This document shows positions 35,257-48,364 of a stretch of 64,000 nt of DNA, one piece after another (position 1 is the first letter of the stretch; the number at the start of each line of letters is the position of its first letter). Position numbers and translations under genes: made by a program. The stretch lies in the NCBI GenBank assembly GCA_029582265.1, contig CM055828.1:17557430-17621429 (forward strand), in the 5' to 3' direction. Source of the stretch: Zoroaster sp. YZ-2022 (taxonomy: Eukaryota > Echinodermata > Asteroidea > Forcipulatida > Zoroasteridae). The notes beneath the pieces are model-generated. The model saw only the letters and a list, made by a program, of their open reading frames with translations, searched no databases and was not told the DNA's origin.

Positions 35257-36398
35257 CAATGACATAAATGTTTTCACTTGTCATTTGTGAATAACTTATT
35301 ATAAATGGAAGGTTTCAGCATATGGTATTGATAAATATACGTTGGTCTAAACGCACTTTGATAGATCATCAAATAAACCTGTCAAGGTTGCAGGTGTTTA
35401 TAATAAGTTGGCAGTTATACACAATATTGCTTTGTTTCCTCAAACTTTACCGGGCGGTAACTTTAAAAAATTGGACATAACAAATTATCACTGTAATCTG
35501 GAGACTGAACATTGGGGGGCACCAATGTTTTATAATTTAATGTTATATTAACAACTGGAGTTGCAACTCGGAGAATTTAGTATGTAATTTGGTTGAATTT
35601 TGTGCATTCTTAATTAACTCATTGATAGTGTAACAATCACACATAACTGTATTTTTTGGCGAAACTGTATGTTCATGTTTGTCAAGTTACAAAACGATGT
35701 CTCGTACTGGGTGCTGCCTCCTGATGACACATAGTCAACGCACTATGAAGTTACATTTACATATATATATATATGATAAATTAACATAATATTATAATAT
35801 AATAAAAACAGTTGCTTTCAGAAGGCCATTTGCAGGTTTTGTTTTATCAGAACAGATGGTATACACTGTATGCAAATTTAAATCTCTTTTACCTTGTCCT
35901 TGGGTGCTTCTGTTTATCATGTTGGGTTTATACTATTAATAATATATGTATGATAAAATAACATAATGATAATATAATATTATTATGATAAAAAACAGTT
36001 GCTTTCTGTAGGCTATTGTCAAGTTTTGTTTCATCAGACACTGCATGTCAATTTAAATCCTTTTAACCTTGTCCTTTGGTGCTTCTGTTTATCATATTGG
36101 GTTTATGACAGAGAAAACATAGACCACAAATAACATCATGATAAGCCTGTAGAGCTATAATTAGCTTTTTTTTTGTCTGGATAAACAACGTGTCTAAAAA
36201 CCATACTGTAATTGCCCATGTTCACTGGAATAATTTACCAACTCACATCAGCTCGACCACATCCATTGACTCCTTAGACTCGCTTGTTTTCGGTTAAACA
36301 TTCATTTCACATCATTGTTGTGAATTGTTGTAACAGATGAGGGAGTTATCAGGCTTGTGGATGCACCGTGAACGTTTCATTTTTGTAATGTTTACATA

Positions 36399-37185
36399 CA
36401 GAGTGTGTCAAAAAAGTGCAACATTGACAAATATATTTTTTTGAAAGGCAAAAAACACTTTGATGGAAACCTGGTGTAATGTCATAGGTAGAACAGTTTC
36501 TTAGCTACATGAAACTTTTTCCCCGGTCAATTCCGATGTTTTGTTAAGGAAACTAGAGCAAAATTGCGGAAGCATGTCAAATTCTCGTTGGGCCTCTCTG
36601 TGTGTTGGGAACCTTATCAGGGGTGTGAATGCTGTCATGGCTGTGGAAGTAAATGAATGCCCACATGATCAATGTGAATCAATATATATATTTTTTTTTT
36701 CAATACATGTATGACATAACAATATGATCTAATGAACCCTTATCTCAATGATATTCACATGGTGAGTTGCACCATAAACACTCTCACTTCAGTGGTAAAA
36801 TGACGTTGACGATTACCAGGTTGAAGCCCAGCCATTTTAAAGCAATGTTTAATGTGAAATGACTTAATTTGATTCAGAGACATATTGCAGCTTTTACAAT
36901 CAATACTATTAGTCTGTTAATCTGTTCACACTTCTTTTGTAAGTGATGTCACCAACTTCTATGCCTATTCAATGCCTATCCAATGCCTATTCGATCCTTA
37001 AATTTACACCCTTTCACTTAATTGATTGTATTTTGGGATCTGGGGAACCAAATGGGATGGGGTAAAAAAGCGTGAATTGAGAAATAGTCAGGCTTTATTG
37101 TAAAATATAATTTCATTGAAGGAAAAAACATTAAACAGTTTTAATTATTTCTTTTCTGAATGTTGCACTTTTTTGGCACACTCTG
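36399..37185. mobile_element. mariner-type MITE with TA target
   Basis: Terminal inverted repeats CAGAGTGTGYCAAAAAAGTG at both ends are flanked by TA (36397-36398 and 37186-37187). The 787-bp interior is non-coding. TA duplication and TIR length fit a Tc1/mariner-derived non-autonomous element. Confidence 0.8.
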
Positions 37186-37748
37186 TACATGCAACATAAC
37201 ATGATTCATTGTTTTATTTGGCTCAACGTAAATAAATTATTACACACATTGTCTCAAATGACAACATAATGGATCTTAAAGTAGGCCATATTCTTTAGTT
37301 ATTAAGAACTTATTTAATTAAGTAAAACAAAAACAGTTAGTTGTGTATTCACCACTTTTGAAGTTAAACTCCGACCAGAAACTGGACATTTTTTATTTGT
37401 ATTTGTTTCAATTTTGTTTTGCTTAAATAGGCATACGCATCTTGTAATGAATGCCATCTACAAGCGGCACTTTAATCAAGTCTTATTTTGCAAGATCTAC
37501 TGTGGTTTAACAGTAATGGATAGGCGAACCAGGGAGCGCCTATTCTTGGATTTGTTGATGTTTAGTTTTTCGAGTACAAAATAATCAATAATGATAGTTG
37601 TTGCTTAACTCGTCGAACGAATATGACTGGGGAGGCACCGCGACGGCGCCCACCTCTATGCGGATCCGCCACTGGAATATCCTTACATGTTTTCGTAAGA
37701 CAAAACGACAAGTTAAATAATGACAGACAGACAGACCGACAGGCAGAC

Positions 37749-40260
37749 ACTTTTTTTTTTTTTTTTTTTACTTTTCAATGAAAAATTTTAATTACAAATT
37801 CAAAACAAAGTCAAAATATACAGTAAAAGAATTGTAAATATATACAGATGCTAATTCCATCACAAAGGAGCATTAACCAAATTGGGAGACTATGAAAACA
37901 TGTTATAGTTACCAGAAAAAAGCAACAAATATTCGGTACATGTTATTGAGGCAATAAACAGTACACATTTTGATAACATAGATACATATTTTTATGACAA
38001 TTTTTAAGATAATTACTTAAAGCAATAAGTATAAACTCCTCAAAAAAGGGGAAAAGAAGAAAAAGAGAAAAGGGGTTCCAGTACGGAGGGTGCGGCAACA
38101 CGTTTTGTGGCGTGAGCCGATCCCACCGAGGTTAGACATAGTATAAACCTCAAGATATTACAAAAGATAATGAAAGCTAGGAAGGACTTCTATGCAGGAT
38201 TAGTTCAGGCAATCATTTATTACAGTTGTATTAATTGGGACAACTGTAGTAAGAAATTGTTGCTGAAAATTTATGATTATAAGAACATACGCTAGGTCTA
38301 TTTTATATGTTAAACATTACAAGCAAAGCTTCACTGTTCTACTTTTTAAGCAACCTGGTTGGCTACCAATTAATACAAGAACCAGTTAATTTGAAATATT
38401 ATAAATGCATGATATTATATATGGTTCTGCTCTGACTTATTTAAATGAATAATTTAAGACAGTCAGCAAGATTCACAATTACAATACTAGAAGTAATCTA
38501 ACCAATAAATTATATGTCCCTAGGCTGGCTACTGGTCAGAGGTAATTTTAAATATAGAGGTTCGGGGAGACCTTTGTTTTCTAGAAGGATGAAACCTTTC
38601 ATAACGTTAATATATATATTTTTTATAATGTCGGGACAATTAATAATTTTAGGGTTTTGACAATCTAACTGACGAAATTGCCCGGTGCAATTTTCCTATG
38701 ACGTATAGTGCGACTTTATTCCTATTATACAGTATTCTGTTGATATCGTAATAATATGTACATAATTTTATTGTTGGTGTACTTGCTGGCGCATTATCTT
38801 TTCTCCAAAAAAACAATAGTTAATATGTTTTTGGCACAATATAAAAAGTGTTCAATGTTTTCTTTCGCCACATCACACAATGGGCACGTGTTTTCTGGAG
38901 TAATTTTCATTTTCATAAGTTTATCTTTAGTAGGCAGAATCCTTAATTTTTCCAATTGAATTTAAAATTTAAGTTAAAAACCTTTTCCCAGCTGGTTTCT
39001 GCTATAGAAATAGCATTGTTCATTCTAGAAAGGTTACGGTGCAATGTAGTCATCCTGATCTTTTTAATTTCAAGCATTTTATAAACATGACTAACCGGTC
39101 CTTATCTATCTTCGGGCAAGAAACTTGGGTGGATAGATCTTTTCAGTCTAGCTATTGTTCTGCCCACATTCGTATGTTTGAGATTAGAAATTTTGACAAT
39201 TTCATCCAGCGATTTAATTTTGCCGTCACGGCAGACGTGACGTAATCTAGTCATGTTATTAGATTTAAGAACGTTGCTATCCATTTATTTATGTTCATTA
39301 CATGTAATAATGGTATTTTTCATTAAAGGCAGATTCTGAGCTTCAAGGCAACACGTGATGGATGCATTAGTTCTACATTGGTCATTATTAAAAGCATTGA
39401 GAATTTCTAGTTAAAAAAGCGCGCCACTATTTCGTCGCAGTTTTCACGAAGTGATGTATTCGTCCACGTCGTGGTAAAATCGCGTTGCGAGATATAAGCG
39501 ATTGCGGTTTCGATGTCATTTTAATCTCGAAGATCATTAGTTTTTACTTTGTTAGAAAGCTGAAATCTCATATGATACGTAAATGTATTCGTTTTGTACT
39601 GCACACGCTGTTGTCAAGTTTTCACGAACTGACGTTTCCTGTGCATTAGTATAGGTACACGCGTCAACTTCGTGGAACACACGTGTGGCGTGATCGAATT
39701 GTGTCACTTCGTGAAAACTTAAAAACATGCCGTTCGCATAAAATACATGCAGTAATACATGCACAAGGCTGCGATCGGTCACTTCGTAAAAACTTAAAAC
39801 CACAGTTTACTTCAATTTAAAAAAAATCGTTACTTTAATTAGAAAACTAGATAGTTTTGAGGTTTAAAACTTGGTCAAATGAAAGATAACAGTATTTCAA
39901 GTCCAAATATTGACTAAACTCATTTTCCAAAAAATACGATTTTTTAGCAATCTGTCACTTCGTGAAAACTGCGACGGTTTGCATAGCCAACTTAATTTCA
40001 GATTATCAAGTTTGAATTTGACGTTCATTACACCTGTGCCACCCCTCTCAGTTCTATTTCTCATAACATCCTTTTTGATTTTGTATGGTTTATCGTTCCA
40101 GTAAAAATCCCAAATAATCTCATAATTTGGTTAATCAGATTATCTGGACTTGGAAATACTGATCCCTAGAAGGCGAGACTAGCCCCGATCATAGTATTAA
40201 CAATAGTCGACTTGCCTTTAAGCGTTAAATTCCTAACTTTCCATCGGTTCATGGTGTGTT
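37749..40260 (-). pseudogene. L1/Tx1-like LINE 3' part, decayed
   Basis: On the minus strand, from 40260 down, are NRWKVRNLTLKGKSTIVNTM, then FYWNDKPYKIKKDV and KFKLDNLKLSWLCK. After an inserted MITE come NLRILPTKDKLMKMKI and CPLCDVAKENIEHFLYC (a C-x2-C..H..C cluster). These are C-terminal blocks of L1/Tx1-type ORF2 proteins. The element ends in a poly(A) tail, seen as poly(T) at 37749-37769. Frames change repeatedly and the 5' region is missing, so it is a dead 5'-truncated copy. Confidence 0.75.
39433..39976. mobile_element. MITE inserted in the L1-like LINE
   Basis: Ends CGTCGCAGTTTTCACGAAGT and its reverse complement (39433 and 39976) bound a 544-bp segment that splits the LINE coding frame. 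Internally the 'tcacttcgtgaaaact' word recurs several times in both orientations. Confidence 0.7.
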
Positions 40261-40317
40261 TGATGTTTTATTATTCTGTGACACCAATTGTCTTCTGGCG
40301 TAACTTGGTTACCAAAA

Positions 40318-40937
40318 TCCTTAATTGACTACACTTTCCTCTCATTAAGTGTATTGTCACGTCGTGTCAGTAGCCTCTCTTTGGTACTGGTAACCGATGG
40401 GTTGCGTTCAGCCTCAATGAGGCCTGCAGCGGTGGGCCACAGCACCGAGCTCAAACCAGTATCGTTGCATCAGTGGATCATCGAACAGGGTTGGGCATGG
40501 AGGACAGGGGAATTGAACTAACTCAAGGGAATATGGAATTGGTCCAAGGGAATAGAGAATTAAAGATCCAAGAAAATATGGGATGGAGTGTCCAAGGGAA
40601 TTCAGCAGGGCAGTTGGGCCGTCTTCCTTAATTACCTGAGATATATTTATTTATCTCAGGCCCTGGGTACCTTAACCCATCAACGAAATGTGCACCGGAG
40701 GCAGCAATTCAGAGACAGTAGTATGTGCCTTTATTAATGAAGTAACTCCTTAAGCTGTCTTAAAATACCAGGATCAATCAATGATTCTCAATTGTTAGTT
40801 GATTACTACTTGGTTACACTTCTTGATTCTCCCATGATTCTTTCATGATTATTCTATGATTGTACCCTAATTTTAGTCGGACTCCACATTGACTGAAAAC
40901 AAATATCTTGTCCCATTCATAACTGTACTGAACAAAT
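40318..40937. repeat. 620-bp inverted repeat, right copy
   Basis: Reverse complement of 33402-34027 with scattered differences. It ends next to the AAT-rich tract that begins at 40946. Confidence 0.85.
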
Positions 40938-40945
40938 CAAAAAAA

Positions 40946-40976
40946 TTATTATAATAATAATAACAATAATAATAAC

Positions 40977-41032
<56 letters not shown>

Positions 41033-41343
41033 TAATAATAACAATAATAATAGCAATAATAATAACAGTAACAATAATAATAAAAATAAAAATAAAAATA
41101 ATAATAACAATAACAATAACAATAAAAATAATAATAACTATAATAATAAAAATAATAATAACAATAACAATAATAATAACAATAATAATAACAATAATAA
41201 TAACAATAACAATAAAAACAATTATAATAATAATAATAATAACAATAATAATAACAATAATAATAACAATAATAATAAAAATAAAAATAAAAATAATAAT
41301 AACACTAATAACAATAAAAACAACAACAACAACAATAATAATA
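40946..41343. repeat. (AAT/AAC)n imperfect microsatellite
   Basis: About 400 bases of AAT, AAC and AAAAT units lie immediately upstream of the R4/Dong-like LINE. Confidence 0.93.
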
Positions 41344-41344
41344 A

Positions 41345-42659
<1,315 letters not shown>

Positions 42660-44590
42660 ATTTGTAGCGCGCACATGTCCACCCTACTTGGCGCTCAAGG
42701 CGCGGAAACAAAGAAAAAACATGAATAGAAACTATACAATGATAGCATAGGAAAACAAATTATGTACCGAGATACATGTACCTACAATGCAATTACAAAA
42801 ATACATCATCTTTGAAGAATTGTGACATAAGATGAGTTTTAAGCAGCGACTTAAATCTAGTTATACTATGACAATATTTGAGTTTAGTTGGAAGATGATT
42901 CCAGAGTCTCGGAGCCGCGACAGAAAAAATACCTCTCACCCCAGTTTCGTTTTGAAGTTGGTTCCTTTAGGAGTGACATGTTGCTGGAGCGGAAATTGCG
43001 TGATGGAGTGTAGACTTTAAGTAGTTCAGAAATATAAATTGGAGCAATGTTATTAAAAGATTTGTGAACAATTAGCATAAGTTTAAAAACAATTCTCTGT
43101 GAAACAGGAAGCCAGTGCAGTTCTTTCAAGATTGGCGTGATATATGGCATGACTTTCTGGACAAAGTTACAATACGAGCTGCTGTGTTTTGTATGTGCTG
43201 AAGACGAGATATTTGATTCTGCGGGAGACCGTAAAGGAGAGCATTCCCATTATCGAGCCGTGATGTGACAAACGCATGTATAATTTGTTCAGCAGCACTT
43301 TGATTCAAGTATTTCCTTATTCAGCCAATATTTCTGATATGAAATGATGATATGTGAACAATGTTGGAGATATAAGGTTTTAAAGTTATTGTCGAGTCAA
43401 ATATAAAACCCAAATAACGTGTATGTGATGAGGGGGGTAACTGCGAGTCATCAATTGTAATAAATGGAAGAGAAACTTTGGATAATTTCTGACGCGATCC
43501 AAATAGAACAAATTCTGTTTTTTCGTCGTTCAATTTCAAGAAGTTTTGTCTCAAATACATTTCTCCAGCATTGTAATACACGAATCGGCAGGTTCTTGAG
43601 AAGATTTAAAAGTAATGTAAAGCTGCGTGTCATCAGCGTAGACATGGTAATTTAAATTATACTTGAAAATGATATCACGAACCGGAAAGGTATAAACAAT
43701 AAACCACTGTGGACCGAGCATGGAGCCTTGGGGTACAGAATAGTCAAGAATAACAGGCTCGGAGATAGTGTTACCAATACAAACGTGCCTATTTAAAAGG
43801 TAGGACTTACAGCAATCCAGGGCTGTGTCATGTATTCCAAGATGTATTCCAAGATGACAATAAGATGACAATAACAATTTGTTGTACAATTCAAGCCATT
43901 ATTCACTTTTATTCAAATCTATGTTTGTACAAAGATATTAATTATATGTATATGTAAGGAGAATCCGAATTTAGGTCCTATACCTTTCTTGATTGAATTT
44001 TTAATTCAATTGATTTTCGTTTCGATCAAGCCCAGATTGTACTTGTGAGAGACGAGTCAACATATAACATGACTTGGTTTCGTTTTTTCACAGCATAAAA
44101 TATTGAAAACCAGAAAGCTGTCTTCCTCATCTATTCAACCTCAAATACCCGAGTGCAGACAATAATAATAATAATGTGTGGACTTATATAGCGCACGTAT
44201 CCAGCAACTGAGTGGTGCTCAAGGCGCATTATATTATTACCCCTGCTCATGAGGCTCATAAGGCTCATAAATCATTCCTGAAACCATCTCAGCTCCCTGG
44301 GGAGTATACAGCTCAATTGCTGCCATTACAGCGCATATAGACGTCTTAAACTCTCGACCACCGAGCTTGTCCGATGAGGATTGGCCGGCTAGAATCCTAT
44401 ATAGCAGCGGGTTCCGTGATATAGCCTATATAGGTTGGTGGAATTCTTGGGTTGGGTGATAAACAATTGATTTAATTTTGCCCTACACTGACGTGCTTCA
44501 TTCCATAAAGGCAAACTTTTATTAAACGATGTATTAGGCCTATACGGTACAGTTGTATAGCGACATACGAATCGGCCAACAAATAAATGC
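42660..44590. repeat. Direct duplication copy B, with minus-strand LINE
   Basis: Matches 29600-31250. It contains the LINE RT frames on the minus strand (42884-43889: YADDTQLYITFK, KLNDEKTEFVLFGSRQ, SRLDNGNALLYGLP), again broken. The LINE 3' end 'tagcgcgcacatgtccacc' (about 42666) is kept here. A SINE fragment (44160-44335) is inserted at 'cctcaaatacccg'. Confidence 0.85.
44160..44335 (-). mobile_element. 5'-truncated SINE fragment
   Basis: Starts with (AAT)n and 'ttatatagcgca' and continues with 'agctccctggggagtata', matching the 3' half of the SINE at 28646-29012. The tRNA head is missing. Confidence 0.7.
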
Positions 44591-45310
44591 TCGTGTCATC
44601 CTTACTAGTGGGGCAGCTTAGCTGATCAATTGTGCACTTTCCCTTAAAAGCATGAAACTTGGCACATGGTTAGAGTAACACAAAACAAAGATTTTTAGTC
44701 CAGGGGCCACCGGAAATTGCACCCCGTATGGCGGCCATCTTGGATTTCAAAATGGCCGCCATTGTGGATCTGTTTTGTTGAATATCTCCTTAACTGGTAG
44801 AGATATCGAGACAGTTGAAACGCCTATACCCACATTTTAGGGGTCTAGGAATCCAATAGTGACATAAAATGTGTGAAATTGTGGCCGCCATCTTGAAATC
44901 CAAGATGGCCGCCATCCACAAGCTATTTTGCTTAATATCTCCTTAACTAGTATAGAGATCGATACAGTTGAATCGCCTATACCCACATTTTAGGGGTCTA
45001 GGAATCCAATGGTGACAAAAAAAAATTGAAAATTGTGGCTACCATCTTGAAATCCAAGATGGCCACCCTGCCATCTTGAAATCCAAGATGGCCGCCATCC
45101 ACAAGCTATTTAGCTCAATAGGTAATAAATAGAGAAGGTCTATTCTCACATTTCAGAGACAAAGACAAATGTTTGATGCTATCAAATATTGATCAAACTA
45201 TGAAACTGATAGTAGTTTAATGCATTTTGTCATTTCAGGGACATCATCCGTTGTTATGGTGACTGCACAAGTGATCAACGCTACATAGGTCCGTTCATCT
45301 GCAACTGGAG

Positions 45311-48300
45311 ATGGCAAAGCGCATGCAACTTGTGGATCCATCTGAGCCACATGCTGAAAAACGTCGAGTTATTCAGTGGGAACTCTGCATTCTTTGTCAA
45401 CAGAACACCACTGAAAAGGTTCAGTTTCCCAGTCAACGAAAAGGTGGACAAGGTGAAGTAACAGTCGCAGGGTACAGGACATTGGCTGAAAATCTCCTCG
45501 AGTTTAATCACCTCGGTCTGCTGCCTAGAACGATAAACATTGACGCATTGGACGAAGGTCATGGTGTCGAGGCAGCTTTCATTGCTCATAATGCATGTTG
45601 GCATAGGTCGTGCAGGCTTATGTACAACAATACGAAAATGGAACGTGCAAGGAAGCGTCCTAAAGATATACCAGCTGATAATGGAGGTGAAGGTTCATCT
45701 GGTGTTTCTAAGCGCACACGGTCAAGTTCTGTGTCATCAATTCCTCAGGATCTCTGCTTTTTCTGTGGGCAGTCATCTGGAAAAGCGCAACTTCATGAGG
45801 TTTCCACTTTCAAAACAGACAAACGTGTTCGAGAGTGTGCTGCACTTCTAGACGACGATGACTTGCTGAGACGTCTGAGTGGCGGAGATATGGTTGCTCT
45901 TGAAGCGAAATACCATGCGAAGTGCTTAGCCTCTCTCTATTATCATGCATCCATGGTCCAAAAGGAGCAAAAAAGCACTGAGGATATCGATAACATGCTC
46001 TATGGCATAGCATTTGCAGAACTTGTTACATATATTGAGGAGAGCCGTTTGGAGGATGCCCGCACCATTGCCCCTGTATTTAAAGTAGCAGATCTATCGA
46101 AGCTTTATTCCTCCAGACTGGATCAATTAGGAATTAAGCAGGAAAGCCGCATACAATCTACAAGGCTCAAGCAGAGAATTCTTGCCCATTTTCCGGACAT
46201 GAGAGCAACTAAAATGGGTAGAGACGTTTTGCTAGTGTTCGATGAGGACATCGGACGTGCCTTAGCAAAGGTGTGTCAACAGGACAGCGACAGTGATGCA
46301 ATGCACCTTGCACGGGCAGCTCAGATCGTCCGTATACATCTGTTTGATAACTCCAAGCCATTTGATGGTTCATTTAGTGCAACATGTCAGGAGGAATCTG
46401 TGCCTAGTTCACTTATATCATTAGTCAACATGATACTGGAGGGTCCTAGCATCAAGGACCAGGCGTACCAACCTTCTAACCCAGCTGCACTGAGCTTGGC
46501 ACAGCTTTTCAAGTTCAATGCAGTCAAGCATGCCCGAAAGCAAAAGGACAAACCCACTGATTTGAGACACAGTTTGGAACGGGAAACCCCACTGGCAATT
46601 TATGTTGGGTTGAAAGTACATGCAGAAACCAGGAAGAGAGAATTGGTGGAGAAGCTCTCCCAGCTTGGTATCAGCATCACGTATGATAGAGTTCTTCAGA
46701 TTTCTGCTGATATGGGAAATAGTGTGTGCCAACTCTACAGATTGGAACAGGTTGTATGTCCACCAAACCTGAAGCTGAACTTGTTTACTACATCCGCTGT
46801 TGACAATATCGATGTTAATCCGGGTTCAACAACAGCTAAAGACTCATTCCATGGAACTGGCATCTCATTATTCCAGCACCCAAGACAACCTGATGATGGC
46901 ACTGATCGTGGTCGAATCATTCTCTGTGGTGCAGCTGGCACGAAGAAACTCGGTGCTTTGCCAAATTACTACACCAATGTACCACCTGTACAGACAAGTG
47001 TAAAGGGGTCACCAGTTCCAGACATTGGTCAAGAGTCTCTGGCCCGGGAGAAGACGTCCAGTGACGATAGATGGCTCGAGCATGTAAGAGAGCACATAGA
47101 AAACAAGACCACGGCCTCTCGTGCTGATAACATTTCGTGGGCAGCTTACCATGCTCACAACCTGTCTCAATCAGCTCGTCCAATGTCCGTTACAGCTCTA
47201 CTACCACTGTTTCATGAGAGTGCTCACACTGTGGCCATGATAAAACACTCAATGGATGTAATTTTGAGTGCTGTGCAGCACATAAATCCTGGGCAAACTC
47301 CTGTCATCGCCGTTGATCAGCCATTATTCGCAATTGCAAAAGAAATTCAGTGGAAATGGCCTGAGAAATATGGAGAGGATAAATTCGTTATTCTGTTTGG
47401 GGGATTGCACATTGAATTGGCAGCACTGAAGACGGCAGGTGACTGGTTAGAAGGAAGTGGCTGGGTAGAAGCATTGGTTCAAGCGGGCATTGCTTCAGCT
47501 GGAACAGCAGATTCCTTCCTGCGAGCTGCGCATGTTGCGCGTACACGTCACGCACATCAGGTTACAGCTGCAACATTGAGCAACCTGCAGCATCACGCAT
47601 ACGATGACTATGCAAGAGCAGCTGACAAGGATCAACAGTTGTCATTCAAGGAATGGTGTCAAAGAAGAACCAAAGAATGTCCACAATTCCAGTACTGGAG
47701 TCTTGCATTGGCATTGGAGGTTTACATCCTGACCTTTGTGCGCTCCTTGAGGGAAGCTGACTTTGATATGTACTTAGATGCTCTCTGGGAGCTTCTCCCG
47801 TGGTTCTTTGCTCTTGACCACACACACTATGCGAGGTGGATCCCAGTCCACTTACGAGACATGCTAAGCCTTCATAGGACAAACCCTGATGTGTTGGAAG
47901 GATTCCGGGCGGGCATGTTCACAGTGCAGAAGACGAAGCGCATATTTTCCTCCATTGCCACGGACCAGGCACATGAGCAGAATAATGCATGCATCAAGGG
48001 AGACGGAGGAGCTGTTGGTCTCCTGGACAATCCCAGTGCTCTGCAAAGATGGATGGTTGCTGGCCCAGAGGTTGCAAGAGTGATTGGTGAGTTTGAGATG
48101 GCCCAGGCGCACCACGACAGCAAAGCTCAAACGTTGCATCATGACCAAACTGAAAGCATACAGAAGTCCTTCGACAAAGATGTCAGGTCACTTGTGTCTG
48201 TTTTCGAGGAGCTTGGTAATCCGTTTCTTGAAGAAACCACTGACATTTTGGTCCTCGACACAGGAGATTGCAAGCTCATCAGTTGCTCACAGTGTGCAAA

Positions 48301-48364
48301 ATGTCCAGAAGGTGGGAAAGGAGGCTTTGGAATCATTTGTGCAAGAAAGGCTCATCGAGCGTAA
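45311..48364 (+). CDS. Academ-like transposase, N-terminal and middle part
   Basis: ATG at 45311 opens 1,017 codons. Near the N-terminus are two cysteine/histidine clusters: CILCQQNT with HNACWHRSC (about residues 26-99), and CFFCGQSS with KYHAKC (about 147-205). The middle contains NISWAAYHAHNLSQ, then PVIAVDQPLFAIAKEIQWKW and ILFGGLHIELAALKTAG (about 665-705). The spaced Asp and Glu there could be catalytic DDE-type residues, but I cannot confirm that. The part after about 48320 is out of frame (CSQCAKCPEGGKGG and stop), and the natural continuation lies in the next frame, so one indel truncates the protein. The TIRs and the neighbouring nuclease frame place it in one transposon coding unit. 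Confidence 0.8.
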   Translation: MAKRMQLVDPSEPHAEKRRVIQWELCILCQQNTTEKVQFPSQRKGGQGEVTVAGYRTLAENLLEFNHLGLLPRTINIDALDEGHGVEAAFIAHNACWHRSCRLMYNNTKMERARKRPKDIPADNGGEGSSGVSKRTRSSSVSSIPQDLCFFCGQSSGKAQLHEVSTFKTDKRVRECAALLDDDDLLRRLSGGDMVALEAKYHAKCLASLYYHASMVQKEQKSTEDIDNMLYGIAFAELVTYIEESRLEDARTIAPVFKVADLSKLYSSRLDQLGIKQESRIQSTRLKQRILAHFPDMRATKMGRDVLLVFDEDIGRALAKVCQQDSDSDAMHLARAAQIVRIHLFDNSKPFDGSFSATCQEESVPSSLISLVNMILEGPSIKDQAYQPSNPAALSLAQLFKFNAVKHARKQKDKPTDLRHSLERETPLAIYVGLKVHAETRKRELVEKLSQLGISITYDRVLQISADMGNSVCQLYRLEQVVCPPNLKLNLFTTSAVDNIDVNPGSTTAKDSFHGTGISLFQHPRQPDDGTDRGRIILCGAAGTKKLGALPNYYTNVPPVQTSVKGSPVPDIGQESLAREKTSSDDRWLEHVREHIENKTTASRADNISWAAYHAHNLSQSARPMSVTALLPLFHESAHTVAMIKHSMDVILSAVQHINPGQTPVIAVDQPLFAIAKEIQWKWPEKYGEDKFVILFGGLHIELAALKTAGDWLEGSGWVEALVQAGIASAGTADSFLRAAHVARTRHAHQVTAATLSNLQHHAYDDYARAADKDQQLSFKEWCQRRTKECPQFQYWSLALALEVYILTFVRSLREADFDMYLDALWELLPWFFALDHTHYARWIPVHLRDMLSLHRTNPDVLEGFRAGMFTVQKTKRIFSSIATDQAHEQNNACIKGDGGAVGLLDNPSALQRWMVAGPEVARVIGEFEMAQAHHDSKAQTLHHDQTESIQKSFDKDVRSLVSVFEELGNPFLEETTDILVLDTGDCKLISCSQCAKCPEGGKGGFGIICARKAHRA

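Noticed and set aside
34925..35290. Tandem 21-bp units considered as a CRISPR array or coding repeat protein
   Set aside because: Units abut without spacers, so it is not CRISPR. Both strands are equally open, and there is no start context or flanking exon.
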